From: DATFMH01 sp035267045
GTDB lineage: Bacteria > Bacteroidota > Rhodothermia > Balneolales > DATFMH01
Assembly (NCBI GenBank): GCA_035267045.1
Contig: DATFMH010000032.1
Coordinates: 1 to 31,845, forward strand
DNA: 31,845 nucleotides
Direction: 5' to 3'
Under the pieces are notes generated by a model. That model did no database searches and had not been told where the DNA came from. It saw only the letters and a program-made list of their open reading frames with translations. The position numbers and the translations under genes were made by a program. Of the stretch, positions 25,785-31,845 are shown one piece after another (the stretch's first letter is position 1; every line of letters begins with the position of its first letter).

Positions 25785-25803
25785 GCCGGTAATCGTTACC
25801 GGC
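25785..25803 (-). terminator. Perfect hairpin between the peroxiredoxin and topA genes
   Basis: GCCGGTAA (25785-25792) and TTACCGGC (25796-25803) are exact arms around a three-base loop, 7 bases past the peroxiredoxin stop on the minus strand. No T run follows directly, so it is a weak terminator or an RNA processing or stability element rather than a full stop. Confidence 0.5.
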
Positions 25804-25809
25804 TGCTAA

Positions 25810-26283
25810 TTACAATGATTCCAATAATTTTATAAGTTCCTCACCATGTTGCCTGGTATCCACTTTCTTAATAATCCCAAGAACTTTACCATCCGTATCT
25901 ATGACATAAGCGGATCGAGAGGGACCTTCATAGGTTCTTCCGTACATTTTTTTCTCGACAATGGAATCAGTCGCCTTAGAAAATAGATAATCCGGGTCAG
26001 ATGCCAAAACATAATTAATACCGAGCTTATCAGCATATTTTTTATGTGAGCCACATGTATCTTTACTCAAAGCTACTAAATTATATCCAAGGTCATCAAT
26101 TTTATCGGCGTATTCAACCAGGCTTTTATTCTGACGATCACAACCACTCGTGTTATTTTTCATATACACAGATACCACAGTGGGCCGGGTCAACAAATCA
26201 TTGAACGTCACCTGGTTCTCATTACCATTACTTAACACTTTCAGCTTAAAATTGGTATCAATCTTATCGCCCGTTTCAACCAT
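25810..26283 (-). CDS. PrxQ/Bcp-like peroxiredoxin with variant active site
   Basis: Peroxiredoxins of this group reduce peroxides with a cysteine thiol. The 157 residues have the thioredoxin-like fold pattern. The peroxidatic cysteine is Cys48 in YMKNNTSGCDRQ, where the usual TPGCT is TSGCD. A possible resolving cysteine is Cys77 in SKDTCGSHKKYAD. This differs from the usual PrxQ spacing of four residues after the peroxidatic cysteine, where Gln51-Lys53 are found instead. The SRSAYVID block supplies the conserved Arg. The start is supported by GGGAG 6 bases upstream. It lies 101 bases downstream of the ArsR gene on the same strand, so ArsR may control it. Confidence 0.85.
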   Translation of the reverse strand: MVETGDKIDTNFKLKVLSNGNENQVTFNDLLTRPTVVSVYMKNNTSGCDRQNKSLVEYADKIDDLGYNLVALSKDTCGSHKKYADKLGINYVLASDPDYLFSKATDSIVEKKMYGRTYEGPSRSAYVIDTDGKVLGIIKKVDTRQHGEELIKLLESL

Positions 26284-26384
26284 ATTTTCTCCCTTTTACA
26301 GATTATGAATTTGTGTATTCATCCATTTAACCCTGCAAAATCCCTAAAAGTTTCCAAAAACATAACCTGCTGGTAACAAACAAA

Positions 26385-26711
26385 TCAGGTGTTCTTAAAC
26401 ACTTTATGCAGATTCTTAACAGAATTTTCAAGACTGCCGCAAACGGTATCACACAAATCGAAGATGCTTCTGTCTTCTATGTAATAATAAACATGTAATC
26501 CCTCTTTGCGACGACTAACAATACCATTCGAGGCTAACAATGATAAATGTTTGGATATATTAGCCTGCCCTGCTCCAGTCTTCTCAACTAAATCCTGCAC
26601 ACATTGTTCTCCGTCTTTAAGCAGATAGATTATCTTGAGCCGCATAGGCTCACCCATCAATTTAAAACGATAAGCAACATGATCAAGAGTGTCTTCCGTC
26701 ATTTTAGCCAT
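26385..26711 (-). CDS. ArsR-family transcriptional regulator with three cysteines
   Basis: This 108-residue winged-helix protein is in the ArsR/SmtB group, dimeric repressors that leave DNA on binding metal, metalloid, persulfide or oxidant. The DNA-reading helix is near residues 48-60 (GQANISKHLSLLA) and the wing is SRRKEGLHVYYYI. The arsenic motif ELCVCDL is reduced to EQCVQDL, keeping only Cys37, while helix 5 carries Cys87 and Cys91 (FDLCDTVCGSLE). BigR/SqrR-type sulfur sensors, as I recall, place their first cysteine in helix 2, so this arrangement is different. Position suggests control of the downstream peroxiredoxin and the divergent persulfide dioxygenase gene. The start MAKMTEDT is preceded by AGGAG. 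Confidence 0.9.
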   Translation of the reverse strand: MAKMTEDTLDHVAYRFKLMGEPMRLKIIYLLKDGEQCVQDLVEKTGAGQANISKHLSLLASNGIVSRRKEGLHVYYYIEDRSIFDLCDTVCGSLENSVKNLHKVFKNT

Positions 26712-26760
26712 AGGATATTCTCCTTATTGAATAAATTCTCAGTTTGAAAATAACCGCTTC

Positions 26761-26770
26761 TAACCGGTTA
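26761..26770. promoter_or_regulatory. Perfect 10-base palindrome upstream of the ArsR gene
   Basis: TAACCGGTTA reads the same on both strands and lies 50 bases before the ArsR start codon; TAACCGC directly precedes it as an imperfect half-copy. It is a reasonable candidate for an autoregulatory ArsR operator, though ArsR sites are usually longer and AT-rich. Confidence 0.35.
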
Positions 26771-27060
26771 CAGGGATTAGTAACAGAACATTTCCCTAAA
26801 TTCCTATATCCGGGATACGAGGTAAAATTCTTGTGCTATAAACATCCTTCAACAATCTTTAATAAATGTAACAGATATTTCGTTATCTTACAGAAAAGAA
26901 TCGACCTGCAGAAACCAGAATAAACATGTTCCATTTATTACCCTGCCTTCCTTATATCAATTATGGAACGATTTATGATTCTTGAAATTGTTTATATAAT
27001 AAAATACATAGTCAATTAGTAATATATAAAGTACAATTATTGTTATTTTAATATTTTAAA

Positions 27061-27090
27061 TGCATAATTGTTAGATTTCAATATAATGCA
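27061..27090. promoter_or_regulatory. Imperfect inverted repeat in the divergent region
   Basis: TGCATAAT (27061-27068) and ATAATGCA (27083-27090) are inverted copies matching at 7 of 8 positions, with a 14-base spacer. The AT-rich, two-arm form is what ArsR-family dimers often bind. It lies about 150 bases before the dioxygenase start. Confidence 0.35.
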
Positions 27091-27156
27091 GCTTGTATCT
27101 TTCTTGACCAGGATGGATCAGCTTAGCCGTTAAAATATATACATGCAGCCGGATAA

Positions 27157-27179
27157 AAGTCCGTTAATTGTCGGGACTT
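27157..27179. promoter_or_regulatory. Inverted repeat upstream of the persulfide dioxygenase gene
   Basis: AAGTCC (27157-27162) and GGACTT (27174-27179) are exact arms around 11 bases, 59 bases before the dioxygenase ATG. It could be an operator or a 5'-leader hairpin. Confidence 0.3.
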
Positions 27180-27238
27180 ATTTGGTTAGAAGCATGTACT
27201 ACAGTTGCAAATGAACATTTTTAACCAGGTATCGGAAT

Positions 27239-28675
27239 ATGTTTTTAGAAACATTTAAAACAGATGGACTTAGTATTTATACTTATTTCATGGGATGCGG
27301 TGATGAAGCTGCTATTATAGATCCAACCCGTGACATAGAACCTATTTTGGATCGTCTTGAGGCTAAAAATGTGACCCTCAAGTATATTTTTGAGACCCAT
27401 ATTCATGCCGATTTTATCAGCGGTGCCCGTCAATTGGCCAATGCGACCGGTGCTAAAGTCATGGCTTCGGGTGAAGGATTAAAAGGTGAAATGACTTCAT
27501 ATGGTTATGAGTCTATTTCAACCATCTCCAATGATGATGTATTCCATATCGGACAAATCGAATTAAAAGCGATTCATACTCCCGGGCATACTCCGGAACA
27601 TATGAGCTATCTGCTTACTGATCATAACAGATCCTCTAAACCTGTGATGATGTTTACCGGTGATTTTCTTTTTGTAGGCTCGATCGGCCGTCCCGATCTC
27701 CTGGGTGGCACTTCTGTGAAGCCACTTGCCAGTGCATTATATGATACGATCTATGAAGGTCCCGTAACCAAACTCCCCGATCACCTGTTAGTCCTCCCCG
27801 GACACGGTAGTGGCTCAGCTTGCGGTAAAGCGATAGGTGATGTTCCCACTACTACTTTAGGAACAGAAAGATTGCTTAATGAAGCGTTCCGGTTTAATGG
27901 TAACAAGGATAAGTTCATTGAATACATCTTGAAGGATCAGCCTGCTGCCCCGGCCTATTTCCCAATGATGAAGAAATTAAATCGTGAAGGGCCTGCTATT
28001 TTACTAAATACGGACCTGACAAGACTGCCGTCATATAATCTATCCAAATTCAAACATCAGGTGTGGGATAAAGATGATAATTCGCTGAGAAATGATTTTC
28101 AGATTCTCGATCTCAGAAAACCCACTTCTTTTTCCGGCGGACATATTCCCGGCAGTATTTCTATTTGGTATTCCAATAGTGTTGCCACGTGGGGCGGTTG
28201 GGCCCTGAATTTCGATGATCCCATTTTTATCGTTCATGATAATGAATATGAATTAAGAGATGCCGTCCGTCAATTGCGTCTTGTCGGGATAGACAATATT
28301 GAAGGGTACCTCAGCAACGGCTTTGATAGCTGGCAAACATCAGGCTATCCGATTGAGCGAATAGGTACCATAGATGCGTATCAACTCGACAAAGCATTGA
28401 ATAATGATGAAGTTAAAATATTAGACGTCAGAACCCCAACAGAATTCGAAGACGACCACATACAAGGCGCCATCCATATAGAAGCCGGTTATATTGAACA
28501 GAATATCGATAAACTCGACGCAAAGACAACCTACGCCATCATGTGTGGTGGTGGTTATCGTGCCAGCTTAGCCGCCAGCCTGTTGAAAAAAAATGGATTT
28601 GATAATGTCGTAAACGTTCTGGGTGGTATGTCCGCATGGAATGATCACAAAGTTGAAGAAAAAATAGAAGCCTGA
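27239..28675 (+). CDS. Persulfide dioxygenase-rhodanese fusion (CstB/Blh-like)
   Basis: The 478 residues join a metallo-beta-lactamase-type dioxygenase domain (1-250) to two rhodanese domains (about 270-375 and 377-475). Such proteins oxidise persulfides, for example of glutathione or coenzyme A, to sulfite with O2 and can then form thiosulfate. The iron ligands fit His54 (THIHAD), His117 (TPGHTPEH) and Asp142 (TGDFLF). Cys195 (GSGSACGKA) corresponds to a cysteine seen in CstB. The first rhodanese lacks an active cysteine (VHDNEYELRD); the second has Cys436 in CGGGYR. This layout matches CstB of Staphylococcus as I remember it. It is divergent from an ArsR regulator and a peroxiredoxin. Confidence 0.92.
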   Translation: MFLETFKTDGLSIYTYFMGCGDEAAIIDPTRDIEPILDRLEAKNVTLKYIFETHIHADFISGARQLANATGAKVMASGEGLKGEMTSYGYESISTISNDDVFHIGQIELKAIHTPGHTPEHMSYLLTDHNRSSKPVMMFTGDFLFVGSIGRPDLLGGTSVKPLASALYDTIYEGPVTKLPDHLLVLPGHGSGSACGKAIGDVPTTTLGTERLLNEAFRFNGNKDKFIEYILKDQPAAPAYFPMMKKLNREGPAILLNTDLTRLPSYNLSKFKHQVWDKDDNSLRNDFQILDLRKPTSFSGGHIPGSISIWYSNSVATWGGWALNFDDPIFIVHDNEYELRDAVRQLRLVGIDNIEGYLSNGFDSWQTSGYPIERIGTIDAYQLDKALNNDEVKILDVRTPTEFEDDHIQGAIHIEAGYIEQNIDKLDAKTTYAIMCGGGYRASLAASLLKKNGFDNVVNVLGGMSAWNDHKVEEKIEA

Positions 28676-28693
28676 TTTGATGTGACTTTTTTT

Positions 28694-28726
28694 AGACCTG
28701 GCAGGTTTTCGAAACCTGCCAGGTCT
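28694..28726. terminator. Perfect hairpin, probably a bidirectional terminator
   Basis: GACCTGGCAGGTTT (28695-28708) pairs with AAACCTGCCAGGTC (28712-28725), extended by one A-T pair, around a three-base loop. T runs lie on both sides, TTTT at 28726-28729 on the plus strand and AAA-flanked on the minus side. It sits between two convergent genes, 19 bases after the dioxygenase stop. The core resembles a palindrome I remember from many Bacteroidota intergenic regions. Confidence 0.85.
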
Positions 28727-28735
28727 TTTCATATC

Positions 28736-29317
28736 TCAACCTGTTAAAACTTCCGGATATTTCAATGCGAATTGTGCTACAGCCGCAACGACAAGTGAAT
28801 GGTGAACCTCCCCATTATTCACTTCTTGTAAAAATTTACGGATGGATTCTGTTTTTACTTCTATCTCTTCAAAAGCATCCAAATTTTGTCGGGCTGTGAT
28901 TTTACAATTACGGGCTATATAAAAATGGCAGTAATTGGTGAATATGGCCGGATTAGCACTGACTTTGCCCAATTTCGCCCAATCGACGGAAGTAAATCCT
29001 GTTTCTTCCTCCAGTTCCCGTTTAGCAGCTAATAACGGATCTGAATCTCCTACATCTACGGCACCGCCGGGTATCTCCCATGTTAACTCATGTATACCAT
29101 GACGATATTGTTTTACGAGCACTACTTCATTATTTGGTGTCAGGGCAATAACATTTATCCAATCGGGAGCATCAACAATATAAAAACTTCCACTCCTGTC
29201 TTGAATAGCCGACTTACTGTTCCGTTTAAATAAAGTAAATATGGAAGTAGAGTATTCCGTATTTTCCGATTCTATAATCCATTTCTTAATTTTATTAAAT
29301 TTGGTTTTTACCTTCAT
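28736..29317 (-). CDS. Nudix hydrolase (ADP-sugar pyrophosphatase-like)
   Basis: Nudix enzymes cleave nucleoside diphosphates linked to another group; this form looks like the ADP-ribose/ADP-sugar type. Of 193 residues, the Nudix box starts at Gly84-Gly85 and ends with RELEEETGF (100-108), placing the metal-binding Glu101, Glu104 and Glu105. The first box glutamate is replaced in VGDSDP and the loop is one residue longer. VNVIALTPNNEVVLVKQYRHG before the box is typical of ADP-ribose pyrophosphatases, where the ring-stacking and dimer contacts occur. It converges on the persulfide dioxygenase gene and is divergent from AMP nucleosidase, with only 35 bases between start codons. Confidence 0.9.
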   Translation of the reverse strand: MKVKTKFNKIKKWIIESENTEYSTSIFTLFKRNSKSAIQDRSGSFYIVDAPDWINVIALTPNNEVVLVKQYRHGIHELTWEIPGGAVDVGDSDPLLAAKRELEEETGFTSVDWAKLGKVSANPAIFTNYCHFYIARNCKITARQNLDAFEEIEVKTESIRKFLQEVNNGEVHHSLVVAAVAQFALKYPEVLTG

Positions 29318-29352
29318 GTTTACTCATTTATTATTTATTGACAGAGAGATAT

Positions 29353-30534
29353 ATGAATAAAAGTTTTGAATTCCACAGAAATAAGGTCGACAGTAACAGT
29401 AAAATAGATGAAGCCATTGAAGAATCTTGTAATTTAATGGAAGATATCTATGACTCAGGAGATTATCCCAAGTTAATTGTTAAACGTACCTGGTCGAAAC
29501 ATAATCCCGTAATTACCGGAGAATTCGCCCGGCCACGGGCTTATCGATGGTATCTGTCCAGGGAAATTAAGAAAATGATACAAAAGGGGGCGGAAATAAA
29601 GGTCCTGTCATCAAGGCCCCGTAAGTCATTGAACGACCCATCATTACTGGAAAGTCTTGATGAAGATGAATGGGATTTTACACAGAAAAAACTATTTCTT
29701 TTCAGGGCAGAACGCATCGACCTTTCACTTGACCGCCTTGAACACTATACAGGAACAAAGGCGGAAGATTTTCAACGTTATATCCTTTTTACCAATTATG
29801 AGATGCATGTTGAGGAGTTCAAGAAAAAATATCCCGATTGTATAAAACCGGTCCGTCGTGGCGTTCAGATGCCTGCTTATCATCATAAATTGGACGAAAA
29901 TTCCGGAATCACTCTTGTTAATATTGGTGTAGGACCGGCAAACGCCAAAACGGTCACCGACCATGTAGGTGTGATGCGGCCAGATGCCATGATCATGGTT
30001 GGCCATTGCGGCGGACTACGAAATCACCAGGAAATAGGAGATTTCGTACTTGCATCAGGTTACATGAGGGCCGATAATGTACTTGATTATGCCATGCCTA
30101 AAAACGTCCCAATAACGCCCAACTTCTTGTTAAACATTCAATTACAACAGGTACTCGAGGATTTTGATCTTAATTATCGCCTGGGAACGGTTTATTCAAC
30201 ATCCAACAGAAACTGGGAATTTGCCAAAAAGCGTACGGTGGATGAGATACATATCAGCAGGAGCATCGCTATTGACATGGAGTCATCGACTGTAGCTACC
30301 AATGGTTTTCGTTATCGTATACCGCATGCCACCCTCTTGTGCGTGAGTGATAAGCCATTGCACGGCAAACCAAAATTGAGTGGGCCTGCACAGGCTTTTT
30401 ATCAAAATTCAAAAGAGAAACACCTGGAAATTGTAATACGAACCATCGAAAATGTTAAAAAATTATACCCGAGCGGGTTGCCCAATGCCAGTATCCGTGC
30501 TTTCAATGAACCATTGATGGGAGGTACCGAGTAA
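29353..30534 (+). CDS. amn: AMP nucleosidase
   Basis: This enzyme splits AMP into adenine and ribose 5-phosphate, balancing the adenine nucleotide pool. From ATG 29353, with an AGAGAGA purine stretch before it, it has 393 residues; an in-frame TTG at 29338 would add five. The C-terminal phosphorylase-like domain shows GHCGGLR (217-223), IDMESST (307-313) and LLCVSDKPLHG (328-338). An N-terminal domain includes GEFARPRAYRWYL (56-68). It is shorter than E. coli Amn (484 residues), mostly through a reduced N-terminal domain. The divergent Nudix gene is very close and its product, AMP, could be this enzyme's substrate. Confidence 0.93.
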   Translation: MNKSFEFHRNKVDSNSKIDEAIEESCNLMEDIYDSGDYPKLIVKRTWSKHNPVITGEFARPRAYRWYLSREIKKMIQKGAEIKVLSSRPRKSLNDPSLLESLDEDEWDFTQKKLFLFRAERIDLSLDRLEHYTGTKAEDFQRYILFTNYEMHVEEFKKKYPDCIKPVRRGVQMPAYHHKLDENSGITLVNIGVGPANAKTVTDHVGVMRPDAMIMVGHCGGLRNHQEIGDFVLASGYMRADNVLDYAMPKNVPITPNFLLNIQLQQVLEDFDLNYRLGTVYSTSNRNWEFAKKRTVDEIHISRSIAIDMESSTVATNGFRYRIPHATLLCVSDKPLHGKPKLSGPAQAFYQNSKEKHLEIVIRTIENVKKLYPSGLPNASIRAFNEPLMGGTE

Positions 30535-30621
30535 CACTTTTTTTAAAATAATTCGTAAGGATTCGATCGCTTCTTGTTCTATTTATATACAATACGCTCC
30601 AATTAACATAACATTGGTTTT

Positions 30622-31347
30622 ATGGAATCTGAACATACATTCGATCAGGATTATTACAACAAGAGGCGAAGAGTAAAAGATCTTTCGGCGGACGAGCAGC
30701 CAAGAGAGCGATTACAGCGATACGGAAGTGAGAGTTTATCGAATGCCGAATTACTGGCCATCCTGTTACGAACCGGAAGTAATAAACTCAATGTGATAGA
30801 CACATCACGACTACTCATCGATCATTTTGGAGGTTTAAATAAACTTAGCCGTAAAAGCTGGCAGGAATTGAAAGTGATCCCGGGTATCGCCAAAGTCAAA
30901 GCTATTACCCTGGAAGCCGTATTTGAGTTGTCCCGCCGGTTACAGGTAGCGGATCAGGAAGAAAAAGTCATCCTTAAATGTCCCGAAGATGTAAATGATT
31001 ACTTCGGTCCCAAACTCCGTGATCTGCGGAAAGAGAATTTTATCGTTGCCTTCCTGAATGCCGCCAAGGTACTTACCGGTTATAAAAAAATTAGCATCGG
31101 AGGGGTTACAGCCACTATTGTTGATCCGGCTGAAGTCATGAAACAAGCCATCATGAACGACGCGCACAGTGTGATCGTCTTGCATAACCATCCATCTGGA
31201 AATACTAAACCGTCACGAGCGGATATTCAGCTTACAAAAAGGCTCGTTAACAGTGGTAAGATGCTTGGTATCTCTGTTGAAGATCATGTTATTGTAGCGG
31301 GTTATGAATTTACCAGTTTGCGGGCCAAAGGTCATATGCAGGGGTAG
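30622..31347 (+). CDS. radC: RadC family protein (JAB1/MPN domain)
   Basis: RadC-family proteins carry a helix-hairpin-helix region and a JAMM metal site. They are often named DNA repair proteins, but the role in repair is doubtful. The 241 residues begin with RVKDLSADEQPRERLQRYG and SESLSNAELLAILLRTGS. The helix-hairpin-helix lies around LKVIPGIAKVKAITLEAV. The JAMM motif is LHNHPSGNTKPSRAD, with His188, His190 and Asp201. It ends normally and is followed by about 340 non-coding bases without an obvious terminator. It lies 87 bases after AMP nucleosidase and could share its transcript. Confidence 0.95.
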   Translation: MESEHTFDQDYYNKRRRVKDLSADEQPRERLQRYGSESLSNAELLAILLRTGSNKLNVIDTSRLLIDHFGGLNKLSRKSWQELKVIPGIAKVKAITLEAVFELSRRLQVADQEEKVILKCPEDVNDYFGPKLRDLRKENFIVAFLNAAKVLTGYKKISIGGVTATIVDPAEVMKQAIMNDAHSVIVLHNHPSGNTKPSRADIQLTKRLVNSGKMLGISVEDHVIVAGYEFTSLRAKGHMQG

Positions 31348-31690
31348 ATCAGTGATCAGGGAGCAGTAAACAGTAACAGAGATGCGGATGTCGCCGGTTT
31401 GCAACTATCTACAGCACTTTTTAGATGCCCAAAAGGGCCTACTGATACATGAGTGCACTTGAAGTATTAATACGATTTACCCCGTATCTAACCACTTTTT
31501 ATTCGCTCATGTAACATTTTTCATTATTGTTTTTTAGATCTCACTTCATCGGAACAACTAATTTCAAACCGTTATTACATAATAAACTGATCAATATTCG
31601 TATTTTATTGACATTTAGCATACATATACATACCTAATATTTTAGATAAGGGAACGAGTTATTAGTTTATCCCTCATAACGTTGCACTCC
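31348..31690. other. Non-coding stretch after radC
   Basis: No ORF of note, tRNA or clear terminator is visible on either strand. The first 40 bases hold an irregular CAGT-rich stretch (ATCAGTGATCAGG, then CAGTAAACAGTAACAG). A four-pair GCCC/GGGC hairpin around AAAA lies near 31430. The rest is AT-rich, as would suit the promoter of the elements at the right edge. Confidence 0.5.
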
Positions 31691-31762
31691 ATGAGAAAAA
31701 CTAAATTCGATTGTGAATTTATAGTTCAAATCACATCTGTCCAAAACGTTAAAAAAAAGTAG
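31691..31762 (+). CDS. Possible 23-residue leader ORF
   Basis: ATG 31691 opens a 23-codon frame (MRKTKFDCEFIVQITS, then VQNVKKK) ending in TAG at 31760-31762, 6 bases before a strong hairpin. It has no convincing ribosome binding site, and its composition gives no attenuator-type codon run apart from three lysines. It is listed because of its position. It may equally be chance. Confidence 0.25.
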   Translation: MRKTKFDCEFIVQITSVQNVKKK

Positions 31763-31767
31763 CCAGT

Positions 31768-31798
31768 GAAAGCCCCGAAGTCGGGGCTTTCTTATTTT
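31768..31798 (+). terminator. Strong GC-rich hairpin with T-rich tail
   Basis: GAAAGCCCCGA (31768-31778) pairs with TCGGGGCTTTC (31781-31791); the tight AG loop probably opens by a pair. TTATTTT follows, as in a rho-independent terminator. It stands 42 bases before the next start codon, so it either ends a small transcript or acts as an attenuator for the gene at the edge. Confidence 0.75.
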
Positions 31799-31823
31799 AG
31801 GAGTTACAACTCAACCTAAAATA
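31793..31823 (+). repeat. Second hairpin overlapping the tail of the first
   Basis: TATTTTAGG (31793-31801) and CCTAAAATA (31815-31823) are exact arms. The inner bases GAGTT and AACTC (31801-31805, 31808-31812) also form a small nested palindrome. Its left arm shares bases with the T tail of the preceding hairpin and contains the AGG of AGGAG (31799-31803). The two folds are adjacent and could compete or stack. Confidence 0.5.
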
Positions 31824-31832
31824 TCACTGACT

Positions 31833-31845
31833 ATGAAAAATATAA
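31833..31845 (+). CDS. Start of a gene cut by the window edge
   Basis: ATG at 31833 opens MKNI and runs off the end of the window. The only support is its place 10 bases after a structured leader; nothing can be said of the product. MKNI-type starts are common in secreted proteins, but that is a guess. Confidence 0.3.

Larger units (their letters stand above)
26712..27238. other. 527-base divergent control region with inverted repeats
   Basis: The region separates the ArsR gene from the persulfide dioxygenase gene and must hold both promoters. It is AT-rich from 26980 to 27090. Three symmetric sites stand out (26761-26770, 27061-27090, 27157-27179), given separately. A 23-codon ORF at 27143-27214 could be a leader peptide but has no ribosome binding site. 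No longer gene is visible on either strand. Confidence 0.6.

Noticed and set aside
27143..27214. 23-codon ORF before the persulfide dioxygenase gene
   Set aside because: No ribosome binding site and no diagnostic codon run; it contains the AAGTCC/GGACTT repeat, which explains the sequence better as a control site.
31348..31390. CAGT-rich stretch after radC as a tandem repeat array
   Set aside because: Units are irregular and too few; no consistent period can be defined.

Overview
This window looks like a chromosomal core region of a Bacteroidota-type bacterium, probably close to Balneolota. The evidence is a long SecA with an extra charged insertion, a DnaX tail of the Bacteroidota kind, a FecI-like sigma / FecR / STN-TonB-receptor cassette, and a possible TTTG/TAnnTTTG promoter before rpmH. 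AGGAG-type ribosome binding sites occur before several genes. The phylum call is inferred from gene features, not from a marker comparison. There is no rRNA, tRNA, CRISPR array, insertion sequence or prophage that I can see.

Layout. 1-0.36 kb: the end of one membrane protein gene overlapping a second small one, on the plus strand. 0.48-5.6 kb (minus strand): secA, then an acyltransferase (plsC-like), then a DJ-1/PfpI protein. 6.0-8.8 kb (plus): the compact set rpmH-rnpA-yidD-yidC, covering ribosomal protein L34, RNase P protein and membrane protein insertion, closed by a strong terminator. 9.0-11.3 kb: a protein with an HsdR-N-type nuclease fold, then Xaa-Pro aminopeptidase, facing a small SUI1/YciH gene. 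11.8-13.9 kb: a secreted S9 peptidase. 14.0-17.0 kb: the classic dnaX-ybaB-recR replication and repair cluster.

17.2-22.6 kb is the most accessory-looking stretch: an ECF sigma factor, an unrecognised lipoprotein, a FecR-type anti-sigma factor and a TonB-dependent receptor with an STN signalling domain. This is a cell-surface signalling and uptake cassette with a lipoprotein in an unusual place. 22.6-26.7 kb (minus): an ArsR-type regulator, a PrxQ-like peroxiredoxin, topoisomerase I and an unrecognised 189-residue protein. Divergent from ArsR, across 527 bases containing several inverted repeats, lies a three-domain persulfide dioxygenase-rhodanese protein (27.2-28.7 kb). Together they suggest a reactive-sulfur or redox defence locus.

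28.7-31.3 kb: a Nudix hydrolase and an AMP nucleosidase, divergent and only 35 bases apart, which could form an ADP-ribose to AMP to adenine salvage route, then a RadC-family protein. The last 500 bases are mostly non-coding and end in a small possible leader ORF, two consecutive hairpins and the first codons of a gene cut by the window edge.

The best candidates for something undescribed are the lipoprotein inside the sigma/anti-sigma cassette, the ArsR/Prx/persulfide dioxygenase locus with its operator-like repeats, the DnaX lacking its zinc-module cysteines, and the tandem-hairpin leader at the right edge. All are hypotheses from reading the sequence only.
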